Part shown: one piece after another, positions 26,730-35,654 of the stretch
How the letters are laid out: each line of letters begins with the position of its first letter
How positions within the stretch are numbered: position 1 is the first letter of the stretch
Assembly: GCF_015712065.1 (NCBI RefSeq)
Contig: NZ_JACFYZ010000015.1
Coordinates: 1-64,000 of the forward strand
DNA length: 64,000 bases
Origin: Ectopseudomonas chengduensis
Lineage (GTDB): Bacteria; Pseudomonadota; Gammaproteobacteria; Pseudomonadales; Pseudomonadaceae
Reading direction: 5' to 3'
Position numbers and translations under genes: made by a program
Notes under the pieces: model-generated
Seen by the model: only the letters and a program-made list of their open reading frames with translations
What the model was told of the DNA's origin: nothing
The model's database searches: none

Positions 26730-27381
26730 CGCACGATAGGTCAGCGCAGCCAGGCTGTCCCTGCGGCGTGCACTAATGGCAAATTGCCTTCCCGGCGCTA
26801 TGTGCCTACGATTCGCTGGTTTGAAATGCCATGCCGACGGCCTCTGGAGTGCAGAGAGAGGCGCGGGCGCCGCTGCGCGCCATCCAGTGCTAGGCTCCGG
26901 TTGCCCCCTCTCAACTTACGCGAATCCATGGTCACAAGGCCGGTAAACATGTCCTGAGCCACGTCGCCGCTGTACTCAAGGCCACGGCACGCCAGAGCGA
27001 CCTGGTCTGCCGCTTGGGCGGCGAGGAATTCGTGGTCATCGCCCTTGACACCGACAGCACCGGCGCCCAGCAACTGGCCTAGCGCATGCGAGCGGCGTCT
27101 TCCCCAGGTAAAGGGCGGCATCCGCCTGCTGCAGAAACGCGTCGAAGGAATCGGGTGGAGTGGGCGAGAGTAGAGCAGTCAGTGCAGATTTACGGGCTAT
27201 AACGAGTGCTTTCAGTCAAAAGCGGCCAGCCACCCGTCGTTAACCCTGTTGATGCCGGATTTCACTGGCGATGACCTATTGGTGCGCCGCATTCATGGAT
27301 TTCTTTGTACGTGCCAGGAGGCGCTGGTCTGCGCCTCCTGACCCCACCTCCAAGGCTCGTGCTGGCGGGTCTGGACCGCGC
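26730..27381. other. Gene-poor 650-base stretch containing a dead GGDEF gene
   Basis: No intact gene. The centre (26924-27179) is a decayed diguanylate cyclase. The rest shows no coding signature or recognisable transposon end. Confidence 0.5.
26924..27179 (+). pseudogene. Remnant of a GGDEF diguanylate cyclase domain
   Basis: In a single frame the sequence reads HGHKAGKHVLSHVAAVL, then SDLVCRLGGEEFVVIAL with an intact GGEEF signature (about 27013-27027), a TAG at 27080-27082, and then RNRVEWAR (27146-27169), the usual end of a GGDEF domain. Only about 20 codons separate the stop from that C-terminus where roughly 70 would be expected, so there is an internal deletion. The domain's N-terminal half is missing. 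No start codon with a ribosome site. Confidence 0.75.
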
Positions 27382-27591
27382 TCATCCCAGTGGTTTTTTG
27401 CTGCGGTACTCGGTGGTGGTCATGCCCGCGTAACCCCAGTTATCGGTGTCGACTTCCTCGATTACGATGTGGGTGAGTTCGGGCTGCTTGTTAAGTACGC
27501 GCTGCAAAGTCTCGGTGATTTCCTTGATGACCTGGGCTTTCTGCTCGCGGGTGACGCCGTCACGGGTGATACGGACGCTGACGAAGGGCAT
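27382..27591 (-). CDS. 4-oxalocrotonate tautomerase family protein
   Basis: A 69-residue tautomerase with the catalytic Pro2 (MPFVSVRITRDGVTREQKAQ) and the ...IVIEEVDTDNWGYAG segment typical of small homohexameric tautomerases. It lies 69 bases downstream of the SDR gene on the same strand and is probably co-transcribed. The substrate is unknown. Confidence 0.88.
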   Translation of the reverse strand: MPFVSVRITRDGVTREQKAQVIKEITETLQRVLNKQPELTHIVIEEVDTDNWGYAGMTTTEYRSKKPLG

Positions 27592-27660
27592 GATGTCGCT
27601 CCTGTGTGGGTGGATGTTGTCAAACGGGGAGGCGCGGGCCGCCCCGTCAGGTTCAGCCTA

Positions 27661-28395
27661 TTACCATTTACCGACGCTCATTCCGCCGTCGACCGGCAAT
27701 ACCACGCCCGTGGTGAACCGGGCATTGGCCAGGTAGAGCACGGCGTCGGCGATATCGCTGACGCGGCCGATGCGGCCGGCCGGCTGCAGGCCGTTGAGGA
27801 AATCGAAGCTGGCCGGGTCGTGCATCGGCGTCTCGATGATACCTGGGGCCACAGCATTGACCTGGATGTTGTGGGGCGACAGCTCCAGCGCAAGGGCGCG
27901 GGTGACCTGATTCAGGCCGCCCTTGATAAGTACTGGTAGGGCGGCGGGCACGGCGAGGTTAGGCTGCAGCGCCACGGCAGCGGTGATGTTGATTATCTGC
28001 CCCTGGCGCCGCTCGATCATGTGCGTGGCGGCGGCCTGAGAGGCGTAGACCACCCCCTTGAGGTTGGTTTCCAGCAGGCCGTCAATGTCCTCTGGGCTGT
28101 ACTCGATGAAAGGCTTGGGCAGGAAGAAACCGGCGTTGTTGACCAGCACGTCGACCTGACCGAAGGCCTCGATACCGGCCTGGATCAGGTGGCGTGCGGT
28201 GTCCGGCCTGGCGATGTCGCCGGCCACGCCGACGAAGGCGGTGGGGCTGCCTAGTTGTTCCCTGGCTTGTTCCAGGCGTTCGGCGGAGCGGGCGTTGCCG
28301 ACCACGTTGAAGCCGCTGGCGAGGAAGGCCTTGGCCAGGCCGAAACCGATGCCGCTGGAGGCACCGGTAATGACTACCGTTCTGCTGTTGCTCAT
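27661..28395 (-). CDS. SDR-family protein with altered catalytic site
   Basis: A 244-residue Rossmann protein with cofactor motif TGASSGIGFG (about 10-19), NNAGFF, and the C-terminal AVAPGIIETPMHD and LPVDGGMSVG. The usual catalytic Ser and Tyr are not in place: the NISS-type segment reads NITAAV, and four residues before the conserved Lys of LIKGGL there is Pro (AALPVLIK). It could be a binding or regulatory protein or use another mechanism. It is divergent from the LysR gene at 28509. Confidence 0.85.
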   Translation of the reverse strand: MSNSRTVVITGASSGIGFGLAKAFLASGFNVVGNARSAERLEQAREQLGSPTAFVGVAGDIARPDTARHLIQAGIEAFGQVDVLVNNAGFFLPKPFIEYSPEDIDGLLETNLKGVVYASQAAATHMIERRQGQIINITAAVALQPNLAVPAALPVLIKGGLNQVTRALALELSPHNIQVNAVAPGIIETPMHDPASFDFLNGLQPAGRIGRVSDIADAVLYLANARFTTGVVLPVDGGMSVGKW

Positions 28396-28508
28396 GTCGA
28401 TTCTCCCGATGAGGAGGCGCCAGGTGGCGCCGTTGGGAGGACTATATTTTTGTTGTATAGGTGGATAAATATGGCTCGGAGAACTTCAGTTGGTACATGG
28501 TGTAATTA

Positions 28509-29435
28509 ATGCAGCGACAATTTGACGATGTGATGCTCGGCAGCATCGAGCTGTTCTGCCTGGCGGCGGAGCTGGGCAGCTTCACCGCGGCTGGGCTGGC
28601 GGCTGGGGTTACACCTGCGGCGGTCAGCCGCTCGATCGGCCGGCTCGAGGAGCGCCTGGGCTCGCGACTGTTCGTACGCACTACCCGTAGCATCCGTCTG
28701 ACCGAGGGCGGACGCGGTTACTACGAGCAGTGCCGCCAGGCGCTTACCCAGATGGTAGAGGCTGAGCGCACGCTGACCGGCCAGCAGCAGGAGCCCTCCG
28801 GCACCCTGCGTATCAGCCTGCCCACCACCTACGGACATCACCGCATCTTGCCGCTGTTACCCGAGTTCCGCCGGCGCTTTCCGAAGGTGCAGGTTGACGT
28901 GCATTTGGGTAACCGCAACATCGATTTCGTCGGCGAGGGTTACGACCTGGCCATCCGCGTGCGTGTGCAACCGGACTCGACGCTGATCGCCAGGCCGCTG
29001 GAGGATGCCCGGCTGGTGGTGGTGGCCACCCCCGAATACCTGGCGCGCGCGGGCACGCCACAGACTCTGGATGATCTCGCGCGGCACGACTGCATCCAGT
29101 TCGAGCTGCCCAGCAGCGGCCGGCGCATCACCTGGCTGTTCAGTGAGGACGGGACCGAGCGGGAGATACTCACCGAGGGCGGCTACGTCTGCTCGGACGA
29201 TGTGCTAGGCGGCGTGACCCTGGCCAAGCACGGCGCGGGGTTGTTCCAGACCTATCGCTTTATCGTCGAGCGCGAGCTGGCCGATGGTTCGCTGGTCGAG
29301 GTGTTGCAGCCATTCGCCGGACGCTCGCGGCCCTTCACCCTGTTGTATCCCCATGGCCGGCACATGCCCCTGCGCTTGCGCACTTTCGTCGACTTCATCA
29401 TGGAGCAGCAGTGCCGCTGGACTGCTCAGGTCTGA
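28509..29435 (+). CDS. LysR-family transcriptional regulator
   Basis: A 308-residue LTTR of the CrgA/aromatic-responsive type: wHTH LGSFTAAGLAAGVTPAAVSRS... LFVRTTRSIRLTEGG, then an effector domain with DLAIRVRVQPDSTLIARPL. An internal ATG eight codons downstream is an alternative start. It is divergent from the SDR/tautomerase pair (113-base intergenic) and is the likely regulator of that pair. Confidence 0.88.
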   Translation: MQRQFDDVMLGSIELFCLAAELGSFTAAGLAAGVTPAAVSRSIGRLEERLGSRLFVRTTRSIRLTEGGRGYYEQCRQALTQMVEAERTLTGQQQEPSGTLRISLPTTYGHHRILPLLPEFRRRFPKVQVDVHLGNRNIDFVGEGYDLAIRVRVQPDSTLIARPLEDARLVVVATPEYLARAGTPQTLDDLARHDCIQFELPSSGRRITWLFSEDGTEREILTEGGYVCSDDVLGGVTLAKHGAGLFQTYRFIVERELADGSLVEVLQPFAGRSRPFTLLYPHGRHMPLRLRTFVDFIMEQQCRWTAQV

Positions 29436-29441
29436 GCCTAC

Positions 29442-29456
29442 GTATCACTCTGTATC
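29442..29456 (+). promoter_or_regulatory. Tandem GTATC box 1, upstream of the HvfA-like precursor
   Basis: GTATCACTCTGTATC: two GTATC half-sites 10 bp apart, about 175 bp before the precursor ATG. Near-identical boxes are at 33046 and 35179. The direct-repeat layout fits an OmpR-class regulator; the regulator at 34371-35117 is the candidate. Confidence 0.55.
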
Positions 29457-29630
29457 GGTTTTGCACCCTGTGGTGCTGGCATACAAAGCGTGTCGGCCAT
29501 CGATACGTGCCCGACACACATACGCGGCCAAATAGCCGGACCCGAGAGTGGCCCGCGCCGTGCGGCCTCTCCGGGCCAACTGCCTTATGGCACATCCGCG
29601 CATCATCGCGCTCAGCACCGGAGAATTCCC

Positions 29631-30086
29631 ATGTCCCGTACCCCCGTATCCAACAAGACCCGCATCGGCCTGCTCGCTGTCGCCCTGGCTGGTGGCATGA
29701 ACCTGGCATCCACCGCCTTCGCCGTGGAGCAACTGCCTCAGGGCTATCAGCTAGCCGCCGCCGACAAGGCTGGGGAGGGCAAGTGCGGCGAAGGCAAGTG
29801 TGGCGGCGAAGCCAAGGCGACCCAGGCCGAAGGCAAATGCGGTGAAGGCAAGTGCGGCGATGCCTCCTTCGCCCGTACCGACACCGACGGCGATGGCCGC
29901 GTCTCGCTCAAGGAATTGCTCGCCGTGGCGCCGAACGGCAGTGACGAGTTCAAGGCCATGGACAGCAACGCCGACGGCTACCTGTCCGAGGCCGAGGTCT
30001 ACAAGTTCCGTAGCAACCAGTACACCAGTAACGGCAAGAAGGTGCCGACCGAGCTGTTCACCCAAATGAGCCAGGCTCGCGACTGA
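29631..30086 (+). CDS. hvfA: HvfA-like RiPP metallophore precursor fused to two EF-hand loops
   Basis: A secreted 151-residue protein: signal peptide (1 to about 31, ending TAFA), a short spacer, four EGKCG motifs with Cys at 52, 57, 70 and 75 (two tandem pairs), then two canonical 12-residue EF-hand loops, DTDGDGRVSLKE (84-95) and DSNADGYLSEAE (111-122). EGKCG repeats are the modification sites of HvfA-type peptides, where a DUF692 iron enzyme installs copper-binding oxazolone/thioamide pairs. The matching enzyme and partner genes follow directly. The EF-hands are an addition to the simple precursor and suggest Ca2+-dependent folding or delivery. GGAGA lies upstream. A hairpin separates it from hvfB. 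Confidence 0.85.
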   Translation: MSRTPVSNKTRIGLLAVALAGGMNLASTAFAVEQLPQGYQLAAADKAGEGKCGEGKCGGEAKATQAEGKCGEGKCGDASFARTDTDGDGRVSLKELLAVAPNGSDEFKAMDSNADGYLSEAEVYKFRSNQYTSNGKKVPTELFTQMSQARD

Positions 30087-30102
30087 TCCGTTCCCTGTAA
30101 CC

Positions 30103-30133
30103 ACGCCCTCCCTGTCACCGACCGGGAGGGCGT
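30103..30133 (+). terminator. Attenuator-like hairpin between precursor and maturase
   Basis: ACGCCCTCCC (30103-30112) pairs perfectly with GGGAGGGCGT (30124-30133) and is followed by TCGTCC. A leaky stop or processing site here would give more precursor than enzyme, as is common in RiPP operons. It has no long T-tract. Confidence 0.55.
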
Positions 30134-30154
30134 TCGTCCATCTGGAGAAGCCCA

Positions 30155-30997
30155 ATGACTGCTCATTCTTCGGTGCACGGTGCCGGCCTTGGCCTGCGCC
30201 GTGCTCTGCTTCCCGAGCTGCTGGCGATGGTGCCAGGCAGCGTCGACTTCCTCGAATGCGCTCCGGACAACTGGATCGGCGTCGGCGGCGCCCACGGCGA
30301 CGGCCTGGCCGCGTTGGCCGAACGTATCCCGCTGACCTGCCACGGCCTGTCCCTGTCGCTTGGCGGCCCGGCGCCGCTGGACCTCGACCTACTGCGCCGC
30401 ACCCGGCAGTTCCTCGAACGCCACCGGGTGCCGCTGTACAGCGAGCATCTGAGCTACTGCTCGGACGACGGCCAGCTTTACGACCTGCTGCCGCTGCCGT
30501 TTACCGACGAAGCAGTGCGCCACGTCGCCGCTCGCATCCGCCAGGCCCAAGACGCGCTTGGCCGGCGCATCGCGGTGGAGAACATCTCTTACTACGCCGC
30601 ACCCTACCAGGCGCTGAGCGAGATCGAGTTCCTCCGTGCAGTGCTGGAGGAAGCAGACTGCGATCTGCTGCTGGACGTCAACAACCTGTTCGTCAACGCC
30701 ATCAACCATGGTTACGACGCGGCGGCCTACCTGGCGGCGATTCCCGCCGCGCGGGTGGTCTGCCTGCATGTGGCCGGCCATTATGACGAGGCGCCGGACC
30801 TGAAAATCGATACCCACGGCGCGGCGGTGAAGGGGGACGTGTGGAGCCTGCTGGAGCAGGCCTACGTGCGCTTTGACGCGGTGCCGACGCTGCTGGAACG
30901 GGACTTCAACTTTCCACCGCTGGCCGAGCTGCTGGCCGAAGTCGGGCAGATCCGCCGCTACCAGCGCGCCGTGCAGGTGGAGGTGCGCCATGGCTGA
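30155..30997 (+). CDS. hvfB: DUF692 (MNIO-type) RiPP maturase, HvfB-like
   Basis: A 280-residue TIM-barrel protein of the multinuclear non-heme iron oxidase family. Metal-ligand-type motifs follow in order: CHGLSLSLG (His63), YSEHLSYC (Glu97, His98), AVENISYY, LLLDVNNLFVNAINHG, CLHVAGHYDE, IDTHGAAV and LLERDFNFP. It probably modifies the EGKCG cysteines of the upstream precursor in the cytosol before export. GGAG precedes the ATG, and it overlaps the next gene by 8 bases. Confidence 0.92.
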   Translation: MTAHSSVHGAGLGLRRALLPELLAMVPGSVDFLECAPDNWIGVGGAHGDGLAALAERIPLTCHGLSLSLGGPAPLDLDLLRRTRQFLERHRVPLYSEHLSYCSDDGQLYDLLPLPFTDEAVRHVAARIRQAQDALGRRIAVENISYYAAPYQALSEIEFLRAVLEEADCDLLLDVNNLFVNAINHGYDAAAYLAAIPAARVVCLHVAGHYDEAPDLKIDTHGAAVKGDVWSLLEQAYVRFDAVPTLLERDFNFPPLAELLAEVGQIRRYQRAVQVEVRHG

Positions 30998-31736
30998 AGC
31001 ACTGTATGAGCAACTGGCGCGCATGGCCAACCACGTGCGTGACCCGCAACGCCACGCGCCCCCGCCGGGCATCGAGGCTCGGCGTCTGGCGGTCTACCGG
31101 CAGTTGTTCCTCGGCAATCTCGAATCGCTGCTGGCCGGTGCTTTCCCTGTTGCTCGGGCGAGCCTGGGGGCGGCCCGCTGGCAGGCACTGGTAACGACCT
31201 TCTACGCCAACCATCGCTGCCACACGCCGTTGTTCACCGAACTGGGCAGCGAGTTCGTCGACTACCTGGAAACCGGTGAGGCTGCGGACCTGCCGCCGTG
31301 GCTGGCCGAGTTGGCCCACTACGAGCGAGTGGAGAGCGTTCTGCTGCTCAGCGATGCGGCGGAGCCGCATCACGACCCGCAGGGCGACCTGCTCGAGGGT
31401 GTGCCGGTGTTGTCGCCCCTGGTGCTGCCACTGGCCTACCGCTGGTCAGTGGTGGAGATCGGCCCGGGCCATCTGCCGCAGCAGGCTCCGGAGCAGCCCA
31501 CGCTGATCCTGGCGCGGCGTTATACGGACCGTCGTGTGTACTTCTCACGTCTGGCGCCGCTGGCTCATGCGCTGCTGCTGTCGCTGCAGGAACGCCTTAT
31601 CAGCGGCCGGGCACACCTGGCGCGGCTGGCCGCGGCCATCGGCGTTGCACCGGAGGAAATCGTGCCGGCCGGGCAGGCGTTGCTGGAAGACTTGCGCGGC
31701 CAGGGCGTGGTGCTGGGCACTCGTCTCGGCTCCTGA
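30990..31736 (+). CDS. hvfC: DUF2063 RiPP-recognition partner protein, HvfC-like
   Basis: A 248-residue protein: an N-terminal DUF2063 domain (about 1-95; RRLAVYRQLFLGNLESLLAGAFPVARASLG, LFTELGSEFVDYLE) and a C-terminal winged-helix-like half. DUF2063 proteins form complexes with DUF692 enzymes and bind the precursor. The 8-base overlap with hvfB implies equimolar synthesis. A strong bidirectional terminator follows. Confidence 0.9.
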   Translation: MAEALYEQLARMANHVRDPQRHAPPPGIEARRLAVYRQLFLGNLESLLAGAFPVARASLGAARWQALVTTFYANHRCHTPLFTELGSEFVDYLETGEAADLPPWLAELAHYERVESVLLLSDAAEPHHDPQGDLLEGVPVLSPLVLPLAYRWSVVEIGPGHLPQQAPEQPTLILARRYTDRRVYFSRLAPLAHALLLSLQERLISGRAHLARLAAAIGVAPEEIVPAGQALLEDLRGQGVVLGTRLGS

Positions 31737-31747
31737 ACCGCGGCCAT

Positions 31748-31786
31748 AAAAAGCCCGCGCACCCGTTAAGGTGCGCGGGCTTTTGG
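31748..31786. terminator. Bidirectional terminator between hvfC and doxX
   Basis: AAAAGCCCGCGCACC and GGTGCGCGGGCTTTT form a perfect 15-bp stem around CGTTAA, with A and T runs on opposite sides. Confidence 0.92.
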
Positions 31787-31795
31787 TTTCGTGGA

Positions 31796-32287
31796 TCAGA
31801 CCTTGCGGCGTAGCAGCGCGTCCAGACTCAGGCGTCCCGCACCGCCGAGCAGCAGCGGCAACAGGGCTACCAGGTAGATCAGCGGCAGCTTGTAGTTGCC
31901 ATGGCCGTGGTCGCTGATCGAGTAGCCCAGGGCCAGTTCTGCCAGGCTCGACCAGTGCGCCGGCCAGTGCACGGCGGCGATGGCCACGATGGTCAGCACC
32001 ATCAGCGTTGCTGACGCCAGGCGCGTACCCAGGCCGAGCAGCAGGAGCAGCGGCGCGATCAGCTCTACCCACATCGACAGCTGCCAGTTCAGCTCGGCCG
32101 GCAGCAGGTCGAAGGGGAAGGGGAATTGCAGCTGGCCGAACCAGTTCTGCCCGTACCATTTCTCCAGGCCGGCTTCGAAAAACTCCCAGGCTAGGAACAG
32201 GCGCAACGGCAGATCGGCGCCCCAGGCGCCAAGGCGGTCGAGGTGGGCGAAGGCGTTTTGCAGTGGGGTGAAGGCGGTGTTGGACAT
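31796..32287 (-). CDS. DoxX-family membrane protein, HvfX-like
   Basis: A 163-residue inner-membrane protein with four TM segments and the DoxX pattern LPLRLFLAWEFFEAGLEKWYG at the N-terminus. DoxX proteins accompany many DUF692/DUF2063 operons (HvfX-type) and may act in redox or maturation steps at the membrane. Here the gene faces the hvfABC operon across a shared terminator and is co-transcribed with the heme protein upstream. The start at 32287 follows GAGGT; a longer in-frame ATG lacks a good site. Confidence 0.85.
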   Translation of the reverse strand: MSNTAFTPLQNAFAHLDRLGAWGADLPLRLFLAWEFFEAGLEKWYGQNWFGQLQFPFPFDLLPAELNWQLSMWVELIAPLLLLLGLGTRLASATLMVLTIVAIAAVHWPAHWSSLAELALGYSISDHGHGNYKLPLIYLVALLPLLLGGAGRLSLDALLRRKV

Positions 32288-32294
32288 GTTGACC

Positions 32295-32945
32295 TCAGCG
32301 AGTAGTGACGAGCGGAGCGCGGGTCGGCTGTATCTCACGGCGCAGACGCTGGGCCAGCTTGGCGACGAGCTTGAGCACGATGGCGGAGAAGATCAGGGCG
32401 AAGCCCAGTGCGTACCAGGGGCTCATCGGGATGCGCTTGTAGAACGACAGGCAGAAGATCGCCGCCAGCACCCAGGTACCGGTGCCATGCAGCAGCTTCC
32501 AGCCACGGCCACCGAGGGCCTTCATTGTCCTGGGAAAGGAGGTGAGGCTGAGCAGCAGGATGAACAGGTAGCCCACCGAGCCGGGGATGCTCGCTGCCAC
32601 CGAGCGGCCGTTCCAGAACACCTCGGGGAACAGCTTCGCATAGGTCAGGATCAGCACGCCGTGGACCAGGTGGGAGAAGGCGAAGGCCAGGCCGAAGTAG
32701 CGTCGCTCGCGTAGCAGCGCGCGGGTCGTCGGGCTGGGCAGCAGGAGGGCCAGGGACGAGGCGAGAAAGGCGATCAGGAACAGGGCGAAGGAGGTACGCG
32801 CGGTGACGCGGATGGCGCTGCGAAGTGCCTCTACCAGTTGCGGCTGCCAGAGCAGGGCCAGCGCGGTGGCGACGAGGACGAGCAGCGATAACAGGCTGAA
32901 CAGGCGCCAGCCGTGCAGGCTGGGTAAGGTGGCGGATCGGGTCAT
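32295..32945 (-). CDS. Ferric-reductase-like heme membrane protein
   Basis: A 216-residue polytopic protein with about six TM segments. Candidate heme ligands are His92 and His95 (FAFSHLVHGVLIL) and His153 (WKLLHGTGTWVL), the pattern of the YedZ/MsrQ/ferric-reductase-like family. It is first in a two-gene operon with doxX (7-base gap). Box 2 at 33046-33060 lies upstream. A role in electron delivery across the membrane, possibly for copper or iron reduction, is inference. Confidence 0.8.
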   Translation of the reverse strand: MTRSATLPSLHGWRLFSLLSLLVLVATALALLWQPQLVEALRSAIRVTARTSFALFLIAFLASSLALLLPSPTTRALLRERRYFGLAFAFSHLVHGVLILTYAKLFPEVFWNGRSVAASIPGSVGYLFILLLSLTSFPRTMKALGGRGWKLLHGTGTWVLAAIFCLSFYKRIPMSPWYALGFALIFSAIVLKLVAKLAQRLRREIQPTRAPLVTTR

Positions 32946-33045
32946 GGGGAGGGCTCCTTGGATGGGCGCGGCGCGTTGTGTGCCGCGTTGACCACCATGC
33001 TCGCCAACCGCTTTATCCTGCGTGTGTCCCGCTCAGGGCTGTCTT

Positions 33046-33060
33046 GTATCGCTCTGTATC
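33046..33060 (-). promoter_or_regulatory. Tandem GTATC box 2, upstream of the heme/DoxX operon
   Basis: GTATCGCTCTGTATC on the plus strand differs from box 1 at one of 15 positions. It lies 101 bp before the heme-protein start and 6 bp after the kinase stop. Confidence 0.55.
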
Positions 33061-33066
33061 CTCTTC

Positions 33067-34370
33067 TCAACCCGTTACAGTGAGTTCCAGTTCGGCGCAT
33101 AGGCCGCCGTGCTCGCGGTTGCGCAGGTTCAGGCGGGCGCCCAGAGCCTGACTCAGCTGCAGGGCGATGGCTAGGCCGAGACCAGTGCCGCCGGTACTGC
33201 GGTTGCGCGAGCTCTCCACCCGGTAGAACGGCTTGAACACGTCCTCCAGTTCGGCTTCGGCGATGCCGGGGCCCTCGTCCAGCACCAGCAGGCGCACGCC
33301 GTGTGCGTCGCGCTTCACCTGCAGCCGGGCGCTGCCGGCGAACTTGAGGGCATTGTCGAGCAGATTGCTCAGCACCCGGCGCAGCGCGTGCGGGCGGGTC
33401 TCGATCAGTGTGCCGCTGCGGCCGTCCAGGCTCACCGCCTGGCCGCTGTCCTGGTAGTCGAGCACCAGGCTATCGAGGAAGGCGTCCAGATCGACCCGAC
33501 ACAGCGCCTCGCGACTGCCTTCCATGCTGCGTGCATAAGCCACGCCCTCGCGCACCAGGTGCTGCATCTCGTCGAGGTCACTCCACAGGCGCTCGCGTTC
33601 CGGCGAATCGTCCATCTGCTCGACGCGCAGCTTCATGCGCGTGATCGGCGTTTGCAGGTCATGGGATATGGCCGCCAGCAGTTGCATGCGCTCTTTCAGG
33701 TAGGCGGCGATGCGGCCCTGCAGTGCATTGAACGCGCGGGCCGCGTATTGCACCTCCGTGGGGCCGCGCTCATCCAGTGGTGGCGCCGGGTTGTCTGGGT
33801 CGAGGTGGTCCACCGCACGGGCCAGGCGGGTCAGTGGACGAATCGCCGTGCGTACTGCCAGCCAGGTACAGAGTGCCAGCACCAGCAACTGCAGAACCAG
33901 CATCAGCGGCAGCCACTGGGCCACTGGAATGCTGCTGGGGGTGACATCCAGCACCAGCGGGCTACCGTCGCTGAGGCGGATGTGTACCTGGAAATGCGGG
34001 CGCGGCCCCTCGATGGTCTCGAAGCGCAGAGCGAATCGCTTGCCGATGGCCCGTTCGATGGAAGGCACGGCCATGGGCATGTCGTCCATGGACATTGGTG
34101 TGCCGGGCAGACCGCCGTCCAGTCGATAGTGGTAGTTGCGCCGCTCCAGGACCGGTAGCCAGCTAGCACGTTCTTCGGCCGGCAGGCGATCGATCAGCGC
34201 CACGGAGGTGCTCAGGTCCCTCTCCAGATTGTCGAGCATCACATTGCGCCCGGTTAGGTAGCGCTCGTAGAACTGTGAGCCGAACGATAGGCCGTAGGCC
34301 AGCACCAGGCCGGTGAGGAAGATCAGTGTGAGGCGCGTGGCCAGGCTGCGCGGCCAGCGGAGCAGGGGCA

Positions 34371-34374
<4 letters not shown>
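33067..34374 (-). CDS. EnvZ/OmpB-type sensor kinase with Met-rich periplasmic motif
   Basis: A 435-residue sensor kinase: TM1 at about 15-35, periplasmic domain at about 36-152, TM2 at about 155-175, HAMP, H-box AAISHDLQTPITR (His238), N-box NLLDNALKFA, DEGPGIAEAE and GGTGLGLAIA. The periplasmic loop carries MSMDDMPM (Met94, 96, 99, 101), a methionine cluster like those used to bind Cu(I)/Ag(I). It overlaps its regulator by 4 bases. The copper hypothesis rests on this motif plus the neighbouring hvf-like genes. Confidence 0.9.
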
Positions 34375-35117
<743 letters not shown>

Positions 35118-35178
35118 CTCTCATTGCAGTGACGGCGCCCAGTCTATCTGGCTCGATAACGCTTGCCCGCCACCCTTT

Positions 35179-35193
35179 GTATTGCAGTGTATC
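35179..35193 (+). promoter_or_regulatory. Tandem GTATC box 3, two-component/DUF2790 divergent promoter
   Basis: GTATTGCAGTGTATC lies in the 207-bp gap between the regulator gene (minus) and the DUF2790 gene (plus). It preserves both half-sites and their spacing, with weaker match in the middle. Confidence 0.45.
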
Positions 35194-35324
35194 CGGGTGC
35201 CCAGGTGATACCTGGCGCTGCAATCATTCTTCCCTCCGGACACATCGGCGATACCTCCTGAACGTGCAATTGGGCGCCCGGCAGATGCGACCCATCGCCC
35301 TCGCACCATCATCAGGAGATTGTC

Positions 35325-35588
35325 ATGAAAGCGATCACTCGCACCTCCCTTGTACTGGCATTGGTACTGCCCTTTGGCAGCCTCAACCTGCACGCCGCAG
35401 AGCAGATCCCGGTTGAACGCTACCACTACGGCATGCAACTGGATGTACAGAAGGTTCTGGTGCTGGAAGAGGTACCGTCATTGCGTTGCCAGGTCGTGGA
35501 GGCGCGCATGGATTACCTGGATTCCCAGGGCCACAAGCGCAGATTGGCCTATCTGAAGCAGGCCAAGGCTTGCGAAAACGAAAACTGA
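35325..35588 (+). CDS. DUF2790 small secreted protein
   Basis: An 87-residue protein with signal peptide (ending LHA-AE) and the DUF2790 pattern VERYHYGMQLDVQKVLVLEE..C.VVEARMDYLDSQGHKRRLAYLKQAKAC. The two cysteines can form one disulfide. Pseudomonas genomes carry many DUF2790 paralogs, some reported as metal- or stress-responsive; the biochemical role is unknown. AGGAG precedes ATG. It leads the DipZ-like gene, separated by a hairpin. A second family member is at 47616-47882. Confidence 0.85.
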   Translation: MKAITRTSLVLALVLPFGSLNLHAAEQIPVERYHYGMQLDVQKVLVLEEVPSLRCQVVEARMDYLDSQGHKRRLAYLKQAKACENEN

Positions 35589-35609
35589 ACCCCAGCCCTT
35601 GCCCGCTGC

Positions 35610-35640
35610 GCCCGGTTTCGCCGGGCCTGACCCTTTTGCG
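35610..35640 (+). terminator. Attenuator-like hairpin between DUF2790 and dipZ-like genes
   Basis: GCCCGG-TTTCG-CCGGGC is followed by a pyrimidine-rich run ending CTTTTG. It may lower expression of the membrane protein relative to the small secreted one. Confidence 0.45.
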
Positions 35641-35654
35641 TTTTCGAGGTAACC

